This document shows positions 33,470-43,234 of a stretch of 64,000 nucleotides of DNA, piece after piece. A model generated the notes under the pieces. That model did not search any database and had not been told where the DNA came from. It saw only the letters and a program-made list of their open reading frames with translations. A program made the translations under genes and the position numbers. Where the stretch lies: positions 286,637-350,636 of the forward strand of contig CACRSC010000023.1 in assembly GCA_902651635.1 (NCBI GenBank), in the 5' to 3' direction. Position 1 is the first letter of the stretch; each line of letters begins with the position of its first letter. The stretch comes from Mastigamoeba balamuthi. Lineage: Eukaryota; Evosea; Mastigamoebida; Mastigamoebidae.

Positions 33470-34357
33470 ATGGCCGCACCCGACTGCTCTGACGACCCCC
33501 TCGACGCGTTCGACCCCGCCCTCTTCATCAACAAGGCGTACACCGAGCGCGAGTACGCCTTCGGCCCGGGCCTGACGGTGACGCTGGCCTCGCTGGCCGC
33601 CGCCTCGACCGACTACGACCTGACGGGCCAGGTGGTGTGGCCCGCCTCGCTGCTGCTCTCGTGGTTCCTCGTCTCCCGCCGCGGCCCGCAGCTCCGCGTC
33701 CAGAGCGTCCTCGAGCTCGGCGCAGGCGCGGGGCTCGCGGGGCTCGTGGCCGCGAGGATGTGCCGGCGGGCCGTGCTGACCGACTGCTCCGGTGTCGTCC
33801 TCGAGGTGCTCGCGCGCAACGTCGCCGCGGCCGTGGGCCCCGCGCGCGTCTCGTGCGAGTGCCTCAGGTGGGGCAGCGGCGAGCAGCTCGACGCCTTCGC
33901 CGCGAGGCACGAGCCCTTCGACACCATCGTCGGCGCCGACATCGTCCACTGGCGCAACGGCACGGACGAATCTCCCATCTCGCATCTGGCATCTCCAATG
34001 CCGTCATTCGCCGCCGTTTTTCGAGACGGGATAAATAATTTTTCTTCAAGGGGTTCAAAAAAAAGTACTGACGTTCGCGTTCCTGTGCGTTCCTCAGGCA
34101 TCGAGCCCCTGTTCGAGACGGTCCAGAGGATGCTCGCCAAGCACGACGGGGCGCAACTCATCCTCGCGCACCAGAACCGCGCGACGCTGACGGACAGGGA
34201 GTTCCTGTACGGCGCGGCAACGAGGGCCGGCTTCGTCTACGAAGAGATCCGAGGAGATGCGCTGAAAGCCGTTCTGCCCCCCGACGGCGGCGGCGTGAAT
34301 GAGACAGCCCTGAACGACTGCGTGATCGTGGTCTTCCGCAGAGCACAGGCGTCGTGA
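33470..34357 (+). CDS. METTL21/FAM86-like protein lysine methyltransferase (methyltransferase 16 family)
   Basis: Seven-beta-strand methyltransferase. GQVVWPASLLLSWFL is followed by VLELGAGAGLAGL (SAM motif I), VLTDCSG, FDTIVGADIVHW and a final RAGFVYEEI. The whole span is open without a break, but a poor-fit, AT-rich 42-46-residue segment after HWRNG is best removed as an intron at 33960-34097 (GCACGG...CTCAG). This gives ADIVHWRNG-IEPLFETVQRML, which aligns with the family's ADxxY...xPLxxTl. Spliced length is about 249 residues. It likely methylates a lysine in a chaperone or translation factor. Confidence 0.82.
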   Translation: MAAPDCSDDPLDAFDPALFINKAYTEREYAFGPGLTVTLASLAAASTDYDLTGQVVWPASLLLSWFLVSRRGPQLRVQSVLELGAGAGLAGLVAARMCRRAVLTDCSGVVLEVLARNVAAAVGPARVSCECLRWGSGEQLDAFAARHEPFDTIVGADIVHWRNGTDESPISHLASPMPSFAAVFRDGINNFSSRGSKKSTDVRVPVRSSGIEPLFETVQRMLAKHDGAQLILAHQNRATLTDREFLYGAATRAGFVYEEIRGDALKAVLPPDGGGVNETALNDCVIVVFRRAQAS

Positions 34358-34469
34358 GTGGGCAAGTGGCACACAAGAAGGGGGGGGACTCCAGTTCCGA
34401 AGATATTTCTTGTTTTTCCCGCTACCAGATTCCGATAAAATCTAGATTCAGTGTGGCTATCTGGCGGTT

Positions 34470-37400
34470 ATGTCTAAGACCAACGCCCTCCTGCATTGGT
34501 GCCAACGCCAGACCCAGGGCTACAAGGGGGTGGACCTCACCAACTGGTCCACCTCGTGGCGGGATGGTCGGTCCCCTCGCCCCCGCTTCCTGCTCCCCAA
34601 CATTTACAAGTCCCCCGTTTTTTAAAGGCACACACTTCTGTGCTCACCGCGTTTTTCCGCGTTTCCCGAATAGGGCTGGCCTGGTGCGCACTGCTGCATA
34701 AGCACAGCCCGCAGTCGCTCGACTACGCGTCGCTCCTGCCCGAGAACGAGATGCAGAACCTCGAGCTCGCGTTCTCCGTCGGCGAAACCCTCGGAATCCC
34801 GCGCCTCCTCGACGCCGAAGGCACGCACCCGCACGCTCGCTGCCACCCCGTGGGATCGCCCCCCACCGCAGCCCGTGCACCTCTTGTGCACTGGTGAGCC
34901 GCGCCAGTGCACCTGTTGACCCGCTGGTCTTACAGATATGTTTCCCGTTCCCGACAAGATGAGCGTCATCACCTACACGATGGGCTACTACAAGGCCCTC
35001 AGCGGAGGTGAGCCCCCCCTCCCCGCACGCCTGCCGCGCCCACCCTGCGTGGCCCGCACTTGCCCGCACTTGCCCCCACGCGCTTTTCCGGTTTCTGACG
35101 TCACCTGGGGGTGCCACGTGGCGCGTCGCCTGGTCCCCGCAGAGGTGCCGGTGGCGCCCGTCGCCACGCCGCCGCCCATCGCGGCGACGCCCACGATGGC
35201 GTCGCGCTTCTCGCCGCCGGTGGAGGTCCCGCAGACGCCGCTGGTCTCGGCGCCCGAGGAGTCGCCGATGCGCTGCAGCGCCGGGCAGCTCGAGGCGGCC
35301 GTCTCGGCGTCCTCGTCCCCCGCCATCGTCCGCGAGGTCTCGCCCGCGGTCCCGCACGCGGCGCGCGCGTACAGCGCCGACTACGCGGCGTTCATCAGCG
35401 CGGCGGCCGCGGCGACGTCGGGGGAGGTCCGCTCGGCGCTGCACGGCGCCATGTCGCCGTCGGCGGCGGCGTCGATGGCGTCGCCCGTCTCGGTGGCCGC
35501 GGACGGCTCGGAGGTGTCGGCCGCGCTGGCGCAGGCGCTGGACCCGCCCAGGGCCGAGCACCACCACGCGACCCCCGTGTACGAGTACGCCTTCGTCATG
35601 CCGCAGGTCCCCGCAGGCCAGAGGCCCAAGTGCTCCAAGGTGCCCTGCCGCGCTGTGGACCCCCCCTCNNNNNNNNNNNNNNNNNNNNNNNNNNNNNNNN
35701 NNNNNNNNNNNNNNNNNNNNNNNNNNNNNNNNNNNNNNNNNNNNNNNNNNNNNNNNNNNNNNNNNNNNNNNNNNNNNNNNNNNNNNNNNNNNNNNNNNNN
35801 NNNNNNNNNNNNNNNNNNNNNNNNNNNNNNNNNNNNNNNNNNNNNNNNNNNNNNNNNNNNNNNNNNNNNNNNNNNNNNNNNNNNNNNNNNNNNNNNNNNN
35901 NNNNNNNNNNNNNNNNNNNNNNNNNNNNNNNNNNNNNNNNNNNNNNNNNNNNNNNNNNNNNNNNNNNNNNNNNNNNNNNNNNNNNNNNNNNNNNNNNNNN
36001 NNNNNNNNNNNNNNNNNNNNNNNNNNNNNNNNNNNNNNNNNNNNNNNNNNNNNNNNNNNNNNNNNNNNNNNNNNNNNNNNNNNNNNNNNNNNNNNNNNNN
36101 NNNNNNNNNNNNNNNNNNNNNNNNNNNNNNNNNNNNNNNNNNNNNNNNNNNNNNNNNNNNNNNNNNNNNNNNNNCCCCCGTCCGCGCTCACGGGACACTT
36201 GCGCGCGTGCAGTGCTCGAAGACGATCGCGGCGACGGCAAAGGTCGTTGAGGCGCTGGGGAAGACGTTCCACGAGTACTGCTTCGAGTGCAAGACGTGCC
36301 GCAACCGTGTCAGCCCGCGCGACTTCATCGCGGTCGATGGCGAGATCTACTGCCAGCTGCACGGCCGCCCCGCTCAGCTGCAGCGCCGCGCGAGCGCAGC
36401 CAAGCTGCTCAGCGTCGCCGACGTGCCGCGCGCGGTGCCCCGCACGACCTCGCTGTCCTCCCTGGCCGTGCCGTCGCAGGCCTCCCACACGGGCGTCTCG
36501 CTGATGAAGAGGTCCGAGGGCAGCAACGTCGCGGTCTGCCACGAGGAGAGCGCGCCGGCGTCCAAGGACGACACGTGCATCGCCAGCGCTCCGCCCCGCG
36601 ACCGCGAGGCGTTGGAGTCGGCCGAGCACTCGCTGTCAGCGCCGCCCTCTGCTTGCGTTTCAGGCTCGGAGTCCACCACCCCCGTGCCGTCCAGCTCGCC
36701 GAAGCTCGTCACTTCGGCGGACGCCAAGCCCTCTGTGGGTGCGGCTCCTCCCGCCGAGCACAGCGACGAGCCGCCGGCTGGCGCGGATGGACTCCAGGTC
36801 GATGACCACGAGTGTGCGCCGGGCGCGTCGACCCCGGGGGCCAGCGCGGCGGAGCACAAGCTGACGGGGCTCGAGTCCGACGCCGAGCTCGAGAGGATCG
36901 CAATGGAGCAGGCAAAGGCCGAGCTCATGCGGGAGAGGAGGACCAAGGTGGTGAGAAAGGTGCGCCACGTCAAGGCCGCCGTCACCAAGGAGCCGCACCC
37001 ATCCGGCAAGGATGACAGCCAACAGGAGGCTGCCGCGAGTGTCAGTGCCAGTGCCTCGTCCGATTCTGCCGAGCCCGCCGCCACGCAGACGGACAGCAAA
37101 TGCGTCGGCGATCCGGCCACAGTGCATTCGGACGTGGCCCCAGAGCCCGCACACGAGGACTCGCAGGAGCGACAAGGCGGCCACGACAACGCCCCCGAGG
37201 TGCGCGCGGTGGAACAAAGGACTGGGAGCGAGGCGGCCGAGGCGGGAGGCGAGTCGAAGACATTGCAAGAGTGCGCATCGGGCGTGAATACCGGCGCGGC
37301 AACGGAGGGCGGGCAGCCCGAAGCAAAGCCCATCTGCCAAGTCGCTGGAGACGCTGGCGAGACCGCTGCTGAGCCCAAGCCGACTGCACAGGCGAATACA

Positions 37401-38282
37401 GCGGAGCCTGAGCAACGCAAAGACGAAGGCAGCGCCGACGCACCTGCGATCCACGGGGCCTCGTGCATCGAGGAGCCGTTCATCACGCCTGCGCAGAGCG
37501 CGGCGCCTGTTCCGAATGCTGAGGCAGCAGTCCAATCTGCGTCCGTCGCGGCCGAGGCTGCGAAGCTCAAGGCTGCCGAGGAGGCACTGCGGCAGAAACT
37601 GGAAGAAGAGCAACGGCGGCTCAAGAAGGCTGAGGAAGAAAGAAGAGCTGCCGAGGAAGCCCGGCAGAAGGCCTCCGAGGAGCACGCGAGGCAAAAGCGC
37701 GCAGAAGAGCAGGAGCGGATCGAGCGCCAGCGTCTCAGCAAGCTCGCCGACGAGAGGCGGCAGAGAGAGCAAGACGATGCCGAGCGCAAGCGGCTCGAGA
37801 AGCAGAAGGCCCAGGAGGAGGAGCTCCGGCGACTGCAGAAGCAGAGGGAAGAGGAGCTCAAGATGATCGAGCAGCTCAAGGAGCAGCAGGAGCGGCTCAG
37901 GCAGGAGGCCAAGCAGGACCAGGAGGAGCTGCGTCGGCTCAGGGAGCAGCGGGAACAGGAGAGGCTCGCCCTGGAGCAGGCCAGGGCCGAGCTGCTCGCC
38001 CAGAGGAGGGAGGCAGCAGGCGAGGGGAAGGCCGCCGTCGCGAGCGAGGCGCAGGCCGCGGCGGCCATCAAGCAGCTCAGAGAGCGCGTGGCAGAGCTCG
38101 AGATGCAGGTCACCGTGGCCAGGGAGACCTCGGAGAAGCTCAACGCGCGGCTGGCGGAGGCGCTCGGCGCTGCGGGCGAGCAGAGGCGGCAGGTGTCGAG
38201 CCTCCGCCTGCTTGTTGTCGGGCTCTCGGTCGCCCTGACGGCCGTCTGCATCGTCCACATGCACACTCTGATGACCAAATGA
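34470..38282 (+). CDS. CH-LIM-coiled-coil protein with C-terminal membrane anchor
   Basis: Exons 34470-34566, 34674-34820, 34936-35007, 35143-35639 and 36213-38282, about 960 residues. Calponin-homology domain residues 1-105: [49 protein letters not shown] linker follows, then one LIM domain (about 269-325): [37 protein letters not shown]. After a Ser/Ala/Glu-rich region comes a long charged coiled coil (about 719-925). The last 26 residues ([26 protein letters not shown]) form a hydrophobic tail anchor. The N run lies in the intron 35640-36212, whose removal joins CSK to CSKTI in frame and restores CxxC. Likely links actin to a membrane, MICAL-like in order but without the monooxygenase. Confidence 0.85.
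35669..36174. other. Assembly gap (506 N)
   Basis: A run of N inside the fourth intron of the CH-LIM gene. The flanking exons join cleanly, so no coding sequence need be missing. A gap in a short-intron genome suggests a repetitive or very GC-rich intron. Confidence 0.9.
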
Positions 38283-38433
38283 GAGGCGGGCACTCAGCCC
38301 TGTCCGGCACCTGTGCGACCACACACTCATGCAACCACCAAGCAAAGCAATTGATAATTGTTGTTACCCGCGCAAGCACCTGGGCGCAGCCAAAGGAGCC
38401 GCACAGGACTGCAGGGCCCTGGGGGGCCCCCTG

Positions 38434-39285
38434 TCAGCCAACCCTGTTTTCTGACTTGGGGAACTTGATCGACATCTTCGACCTGACCTCCTCGTCGCTG
38501 TCCACCGGGAACGTCTGGGACACCGCAGCGGCAACGACCCGTCAGCTGCGAGCCGGGCGGCGGAGCACGGGGGGCGGGAGAGACGGGCGCACCGCACGGA
38601 ACTCCTCGTACGTGAGGCTCTCGGCCCCGCGAAGAACATCGGCGGCCAGTCGCTCGTTGAGCTTGTCTTCAGTGCCGGTGGCCTGCTTGAGCACCGCGAG
38701 GACGTCCTCCCGCGACACCTTGCCGTCGCCGTCGACGTCGTACAGCCTGAACAGCACTGCCGAGCGCATCGTGTCAGGGTCAGGAGAAAGGAGGGCAAAC
38801 AGGATGGGGAAACTGGGCGAGCAGAGACCAAAATAACGAGGGGGGATTTGGAAATAAAGCAGCAGGGGGCGCGTGAGCGGCAGGCGCACGCTTGATCTTG
38901 TCCTCGACGGGCGCGTCGCGGTGGAACGGCGCGAGCGCGTGGCAGAACTGCTTGAAGTTGATGAGGCCGTCGCTGCTCGAGAACAGCTCGGCGACGCGCT
39001 CGCGCAGCGGGTTCATGGCGAAGTCCGGCACTTTCATCAGGTCGGTCCGCGCGACGCTGCCCCTGCTCTCGCGGTCGAGCTTCTGGAAGCGCTTGAAGAG
39101 CCGCTTGATGTCCTTGTTGCTCACTGTCTCCCCCACGGGGGCGCCGCCCCGTTCGTTGGGTTGAACCGCGAGGGGGCGGGGACTGCGTGGGGGTGAGGGG
39201 AGGCGGAGAGGGACGCACGGTAGCAGCACTCCTGGCGGATCTCCTCGACCTCCTCCTCCAGCAGCGTCGACTCGTGGGCGCCCAT
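38434..39285 (-). CDS. Calcineurin B / CHP-like EF-hand protein
   Basis: Exons 39285-39219, 39123-38890, 38756-38593 and 38514-38434 give 181 residues (calcineurin B about 170, CHP1 195). It starts MGAHESTLLEEE, with Gly2 in a plausible N-myristoylation context. Then DIKRLFKRFQKLDRESRGSV (EF1, degenerate), VPDFAMNPLRERV (family signature), EF2 degenerate, EF3 canonical (YDVDGDGKVSRED), EF4 degenerate (AESLTYEEF), and an end RSKMSIKF typical of CHP/CNB proteins. With one intact Ca site it may be a regulatory subunit of a phosphatase, transporter or kinase. Confidence 0.87.
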
Positions 39286-39426
39286 TCTCTGCTGATCGCT
39301 GAGCGACTGCTCCGGTCTGCCAGACGCTGAAAAATCTGGCCGATACAAATCTCCTCCACGTGTCTGTGTTGACAAGGCTGTTTGCGACACAGCACCTCTG
39401 TAGAAAAGGCTCTGATCCCTGCCGCA

Positions 39427-40269
39427 ATGGGCGAGTATGACTGGCTCCTGGAGTTACCCCCGCGGTTGGCGAAATATCTCCAGGAATATCTTCACCGCAG
39501 AGATTGGAGTATCAGGACACGCGAAATGCTGTCGTGCCACCGATGCGGTAGCAGCGGCCACATGGCGCGCGACTGCCGCGCCCCCAAGCGCTGCGACCAC
39601 TGCCACACCCCGGGCCACCTCGCCCGCGACTGCCCCTCCCGCGTCAACCGCCTCCGCTGCCACCGCTGCGGCGCCCCGGGCCACTACGCCGCCGACTGCC
39701 CCTCGGCCTCTGCCGCCAAGTGCCGGCGCTGCGGCGCCACGGGCCACATGCAGCGCGAGTGCCCGCGCGCCAACAGCGCTGCCAGCGCCCTGCTGCGGCG
39801 CGAGGAGCGGGAGCGCGCCGACTTTGAGCGCCGCCGGGCCAACTACGTGCGCAGGCACGGCGGCGCTGTGGGCCAGCAGTGCGAGGGCCCCGCCGTCGCC
39901 GTCGCCGCCGCCGTGGCCGCCGCCAGCGCAGAGGGCGCGTGCGAGGAGGGCCCCAAGAGGCTCTTCGACTTCTGGGGCGGCGGCGGCGGCCGCGACGGCG
40001 CCGAGGAGGAGCGCCAGGAGCCCGCGCCCGTCGTCGCTGTTGTCAGAGCCGCCGGCGACGGCGACGCCGGCAGCGCGAGCGGCTCCGACGCTGCGACCCC
40101 AGAGCCGGGCAGGAAGCGCTGCAGGCGAGAGGAGGGGACGCAGGAGCCGCAGGGGAAGCAGCAGCAGGGGGAGGAAGAGGAAGAGGATGGCAAGGGGGAC
40201 CGAGGGCACGAGGAGGAGGCGGGGCAGTCCCTGGGGCTGGGCTCGCTAGCTGGCTACCAAAGCGATTAA
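39427..40269 (+). CDS. CCHC zinc-knuckle protein (CNBP/Gis2-like)
   Basis: 280 residues. Four CX2CX4HX4C knuckles in residues 36-116: CHRCGSSGHMARDC, CDHCHTPGHLARDC, CHRCGAPGHYAADC and CRRCGATGHMQREC. Such knuckles bind single-stranded RNA or DNA; CNBP/Gis2 act in translation and mRNA control. The tail is charged and Ala/Gly/Glu-rich, low complexity. The start at 39427 was chosen as first ATG; an alternative start at 39528 lies just before the first knuckle, and a splice-like CGCAG at about 39497-39501 means the N-terminal 30 residues are uncertain. Confidence 0.85.
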   Translation: MGEYDWLLELPPRLAKYLQEYLHRRDWSIRTREMLSCHRCGSSGHMARDCRAPKRCDHCHTPGHLARDCPSRVNRLRCHRCGAPGHYAADCPSASAAKCRRCGATGHMQRECPRANSAASALLRREERERADFERRRANYVRRHGGAVGQQCEGPAVAVAAAVAAASAEGACEEGPKRLFDFWGGGGGRDGAEEERQEPAPVVAVVRAAGDGDAGSASGSDAATPEPGRKRCRREEGTQEPQGKQQQGEEEEEDGKGDRGHEEEAGQSLGLGSLAGYQSD

Positions 40270-40428
40270 TCACGTTGTTTCTGTGGGGGTTTCACTGCTA
40301 TCTGCACACGGATGCTGCTCTCTTGCTCTCTCGCTCTGCGCTCTTCGGTCTGGTTTGGCACTGCTGGTGTGCTGCGGGCGGGGGCCCGGCGGTGACTACC
40401 ATACGGCCGGGCCCCGCCACGAGGAACT

Positions 40429-41449
40429 TCAGGAACGCGTCCAGACGAGTTGTGTTGCATCGCCGTTGAGGAACAGCGATCGCAGGAGGCCCTTGGACTT
40501 GAGCGCGTCGAGCAGCACCTCCGCGGCGCCGTCGACGATCCCCACCTTCTGCGCGACGTGGCCCGTGGTCTGCGAGAGGAGCGCGCTGGTCAGGGGGGGG
40601 AAGACGCGAGGGGCAGCCACCGCTGGCTGGCGTACCAGAGCCACGACGCAGACGCCGGCGACCTGCGAGCTGTCGAAGAGCGAGAACACCGCGTCCAGCA
40701 GCCTGGCGGTCTCCTTGACCTCCTCCTCCTCTCTGGCCTTGGCCTTCTCCCTCTCGAGCTCGGCCGTGACGTCAAACGGCACTCGCCGCTGCGTCTTCTG
40801 CGCCGTCATCGTCGTCGCGATCTTGCTCTTCGGCGGGCTCCGCAGCTCCGGCGTGGTAACCAGGGGCTCGCACCCCACGCCCAGGCCAGGCGTCCCCGGC
40901 GTCTTGGGCTGTCGCGCGGGTGCGCCCCCTGCCGTTGTCCTCGTCCTGCTCTGCTCCTGCCAGCGCAACACAGGCACGCAGAAGTTCCATTTTTATTCAG
41001 AACGAGAACAGGAGACCCTCACACGCAAGCGCCGGCGGGCGCTCGCGCAGGTGCGGGGCGGGGCCTTGGCGCAGCGCCGGGCGGGTGAGGAGGAAGGAGG
41101 ACGCAGGTACACAGTAATTCAATCCGGTGTTCCTTGCGAGGGAAAAAGCTACTGTGGAATGTGTGAATACCTTACGGACAGTGCGCGGCGGTGACCCGAC
41201 AAACTGCGGGACGGGGACCGAAGCTCGCTCAGCGGCGTTCGGTTTCAGCTGGGCGGGTGTCTGGGAGACGGCGGGCAGCACGGTGGCGCGAGGGGGCTTG
41301 TGGAGCTTGATCTGCGCCCGGGGAGGCGACGAGAACGTGGGCATGCTCACGCGTGGCTGCAGCTGCAGGGGCAGGGACGCGGCAGGCACCAGCTTGGACA
41401 CCTGGGACTGGCCCACGCAGTTGGCGTCGTGGCGATACGCTGACCACAT
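40429..41449 (-). CDS. Protein of unknown function with basic/Pro-rich head and helical C-terminus
   Basis: Exons 41449-41171, 40956-40663 and 40569-40429 give about 237 residues. The first 150 residues are rich in Pro, Ser, Thr and basic residues (VSMPTFSSPPRAQIKL, TPGTPGLGVGCEP). Then a charged helix (VTAELEREKAKAREEEEVKE) leads into a predicted helical bundle: ARLLDAVFSLFDSSQTTGHV, AEVLLDALKSKGLLRSLFL. I do not recognise the family. Introns GTATTC...GGCAG and GTCGCC...CGCAG are both in phase 0 and join smoothly, which supports the model. Nuclear location is only a guess from composition. Confidence 0.5.
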
Positions 41450-41722
41450 TGCGCACGGTGTCGTTTTATCTGTTCCCGCGCTTCTACGGAGTGTTTTTCA
41501 AAAGAATCTATCTCCCAGAGATACCGAACTCAAATCAGCAAAAAGATGTTATTGCCGCTCTGATTTGCCGCCCAATTCAATCGATTGAGTTTTATTCCCG
41601 GGATTGCTCGCGCGAGCTATGAACAAGCCTGTCGGACGCCAATGGAAGACACCGGGGCGGCGGTGGGGTCTGGGAGGGAAGCGTCCCGGTCAGGACCACA
41701 CGGAGGCACTTTGGCGAGGACG

Positions 41723-42177
41723 CTAGAGCAGTATGACAACAGCGGCGATGCCGCCGACCACGAGGACGAGCACGAGGATCGCGACGCCCACGCAGATGGC
41801 GATCCTGATGATGGTCTTCTTGTGGCGCCTCCAGAACCGCTTGAACACGCTCCTGCTCTCCCTGTGGAACTCCCTGGCCTCTTCCCTCATCCTCTCGGCC
41901 CTCTGCCTCAGCCCCTCGACACCCTCGATGTTCTGAAACCGCGGGAGAGGGAGGGAGGGAGGGAGGGTGTTTGATGAGCGCGGCGCTTGGTCGGCGGGGG
42001 CGGCGGGGGCAGAGGGGAGGCGCAGACGTCTGTTGCGAGCTTGAGGTTGCCGTGAAGGAGGCCAGCGAGGTCGTCGGCCTCGCGCTGCAGCTGGGCCACG
42101 CGCTCGTCGCGGGGCGGCGTGCCGACAACGGGGACCTCGAGGGTGAGGGTGGGCGCGGCGCTGGACCTGCTGCTCAT
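41723..42177 (-). CDS. SNARE-like tail-anchored protein
   Basis: Exons 42177-42028 and 41932-41723 give 119 residues. A short Pro/Ser head, then a heptad helix (RVAQLQREADDLAGLLHGNL...NIEGVEGLRQRAERMREEAR), a basic membrane-proximal segment (FKRFWRRHKKTIIR), and a C-terminal helix (IAICVGVAILVLVLVVGG) ending at the stop. The order is that of VAMP/SNARE proteins. I cannot place the central zero-layer residue with confidence, so R-SNARE versus Q-SNARE is open. It would act in vesicle fusion. Confidence 0.6.
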
Positions 42178-42319
42178 ATCTGTGCCCTGTGGCGTGTGGC
42201 CTCTGTCGTGAGCGTGAGCAAAAAAAAAAAGCGTCGAATTTCCGAGGGTTCTCATGCGTCATCGGACACGTAGGGCGCGATTTTCGTATCTCTGGGTCCG
42301 AGAGGGCGGGCGGGAGCAG

Positions 42320-43234
42320 ATGGCTCGAGGCAAAGATGCAATGCACTGTTCAAGGTCCCGCTGCGCGTTCGTGTGCTGGCGCGCGCTGGCCAGTTCCGCG
42401 ATCGGGTCTCGCCGGCTTCTTTATCTCGTGCGTGGGGGACAAAAACGGCAGTTGGAAAAGGGGACGGTGGGCTCTTGGGCAGCAATCAAAGTGAAATTGT
42501 CGTCCGGGCGGACACCCATCGCCCGCCAACACCACCCCCCCCCCCCCNCGCGGCCGGGGAAGTTCCAGCGGCCGGCGGGGGCTGCGCCGATCAACAGCGC
42601 CGAGTTCTGGGAGACGCGGTACCGCGAGGGGGGCAACAGCGGGACGGGGTCCTACGGGCTCAACGCGCAGTACAAGGCCCGGGTGCTCAACGCCTTTGTG
42701 CGCGAGCGCGGGGTGGCGAGCGTCATCTTGGGCGTGGGCGACGGCAACCAGCTGGCGCTGGGCGAGTACCCGCGGTACACGGGCGTCGACGTGAGCCCCA
42801 CGGCGCTGCGCAGGACGGCCGCCAAGTTCGCAGGCGACGCGACCAAGAGCTTCTTCGCGCTCTCGACGCTGGCGGGCGTCCACGACAGCGAGTGCGTGCT
42901 GTCGGCCGACCTGGCCATGTCGCTCGACGTCGTCTACCACCTCGTCGAGGACGAGGCGCTCGACTACTACATGTGCGCGCTGGCCAACTCGGCCAGGCGC
43001 TACCTCGTCGTCTACGCGTGGCCGCCCGCCTGGCAGCGGCCCTACAGCGGCATCCACATCCGCGACGTCGACTTCCACGCGTGGATCCTCAAGTCGGCTC
43101 CGTGGTTCCGGCTCGTCAAGCGCCTGCCCAGCGGGCCCGGCGACTCCAAGGCCGAGTTCTTCTTCTACGAGAGGACCTCGGACCCCAGCGCCGCGTCCCC
43201 CACAATGCCCGAGCCGGAAGCACCCCCCGCCTGA
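42320..43234 (+). CDS. Class I SAM-dependent methyltransferase of bacterial type
   Basis: The conserved region starts at about 42590: INSAEFWETRYREGGNSGTG, SVILGVGDGNQLALGEYPRY, TGVDVSPTAL, ADLAMSLDVVYHLVEDEALD and YLVVYAW. This matches from memory a class I methyltransferase family common in bacteria (YxGxDVS and DLxLSLDVIYHLVED). The 5' part is doubtful: the frame crosses a poly-C run with an n at 42548, so the run length and frame are unknown. The ATG at 42320 begins an Arg-rich, acid-free stretch that could be a mitochondrial targeting peptide if real. No intron is needed in the conserved part. Substrate unknown. Confidence 0.72.
   Translation: MARGKDAMHCSRSRCAFVCWRALASSAIGSRRLLYLVRGGQKRQLEKGTVGSWAAIKVKLSSGRTPIARQHHPPPPXRPGKFQRPAGAAPINSAEFWETRYREGGNSGTGSYGLNAQYKARVLNAFVRERGVASVILGVGDGNQLALGEYPRYTGVDVSPTALRRTAAKFAGDATKSFFALSTLAGVHDSECVLSADLAMSLDVVYHLVEDEALDYYMCALANSARRYLVVYAWPPAWQRPYSGIHIRDVDFHAWILKSAPWFRLVKRLPSGPGDSKAEFFFYERTSDPSAASPTMPEPEAPPA

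Noticed and set aside
34644-36629. Minus-strand frame spanning the N gap
   Set aside because: It is long only because N codons cannot be stops; the real CH-LIM gene lies on the plus strand.
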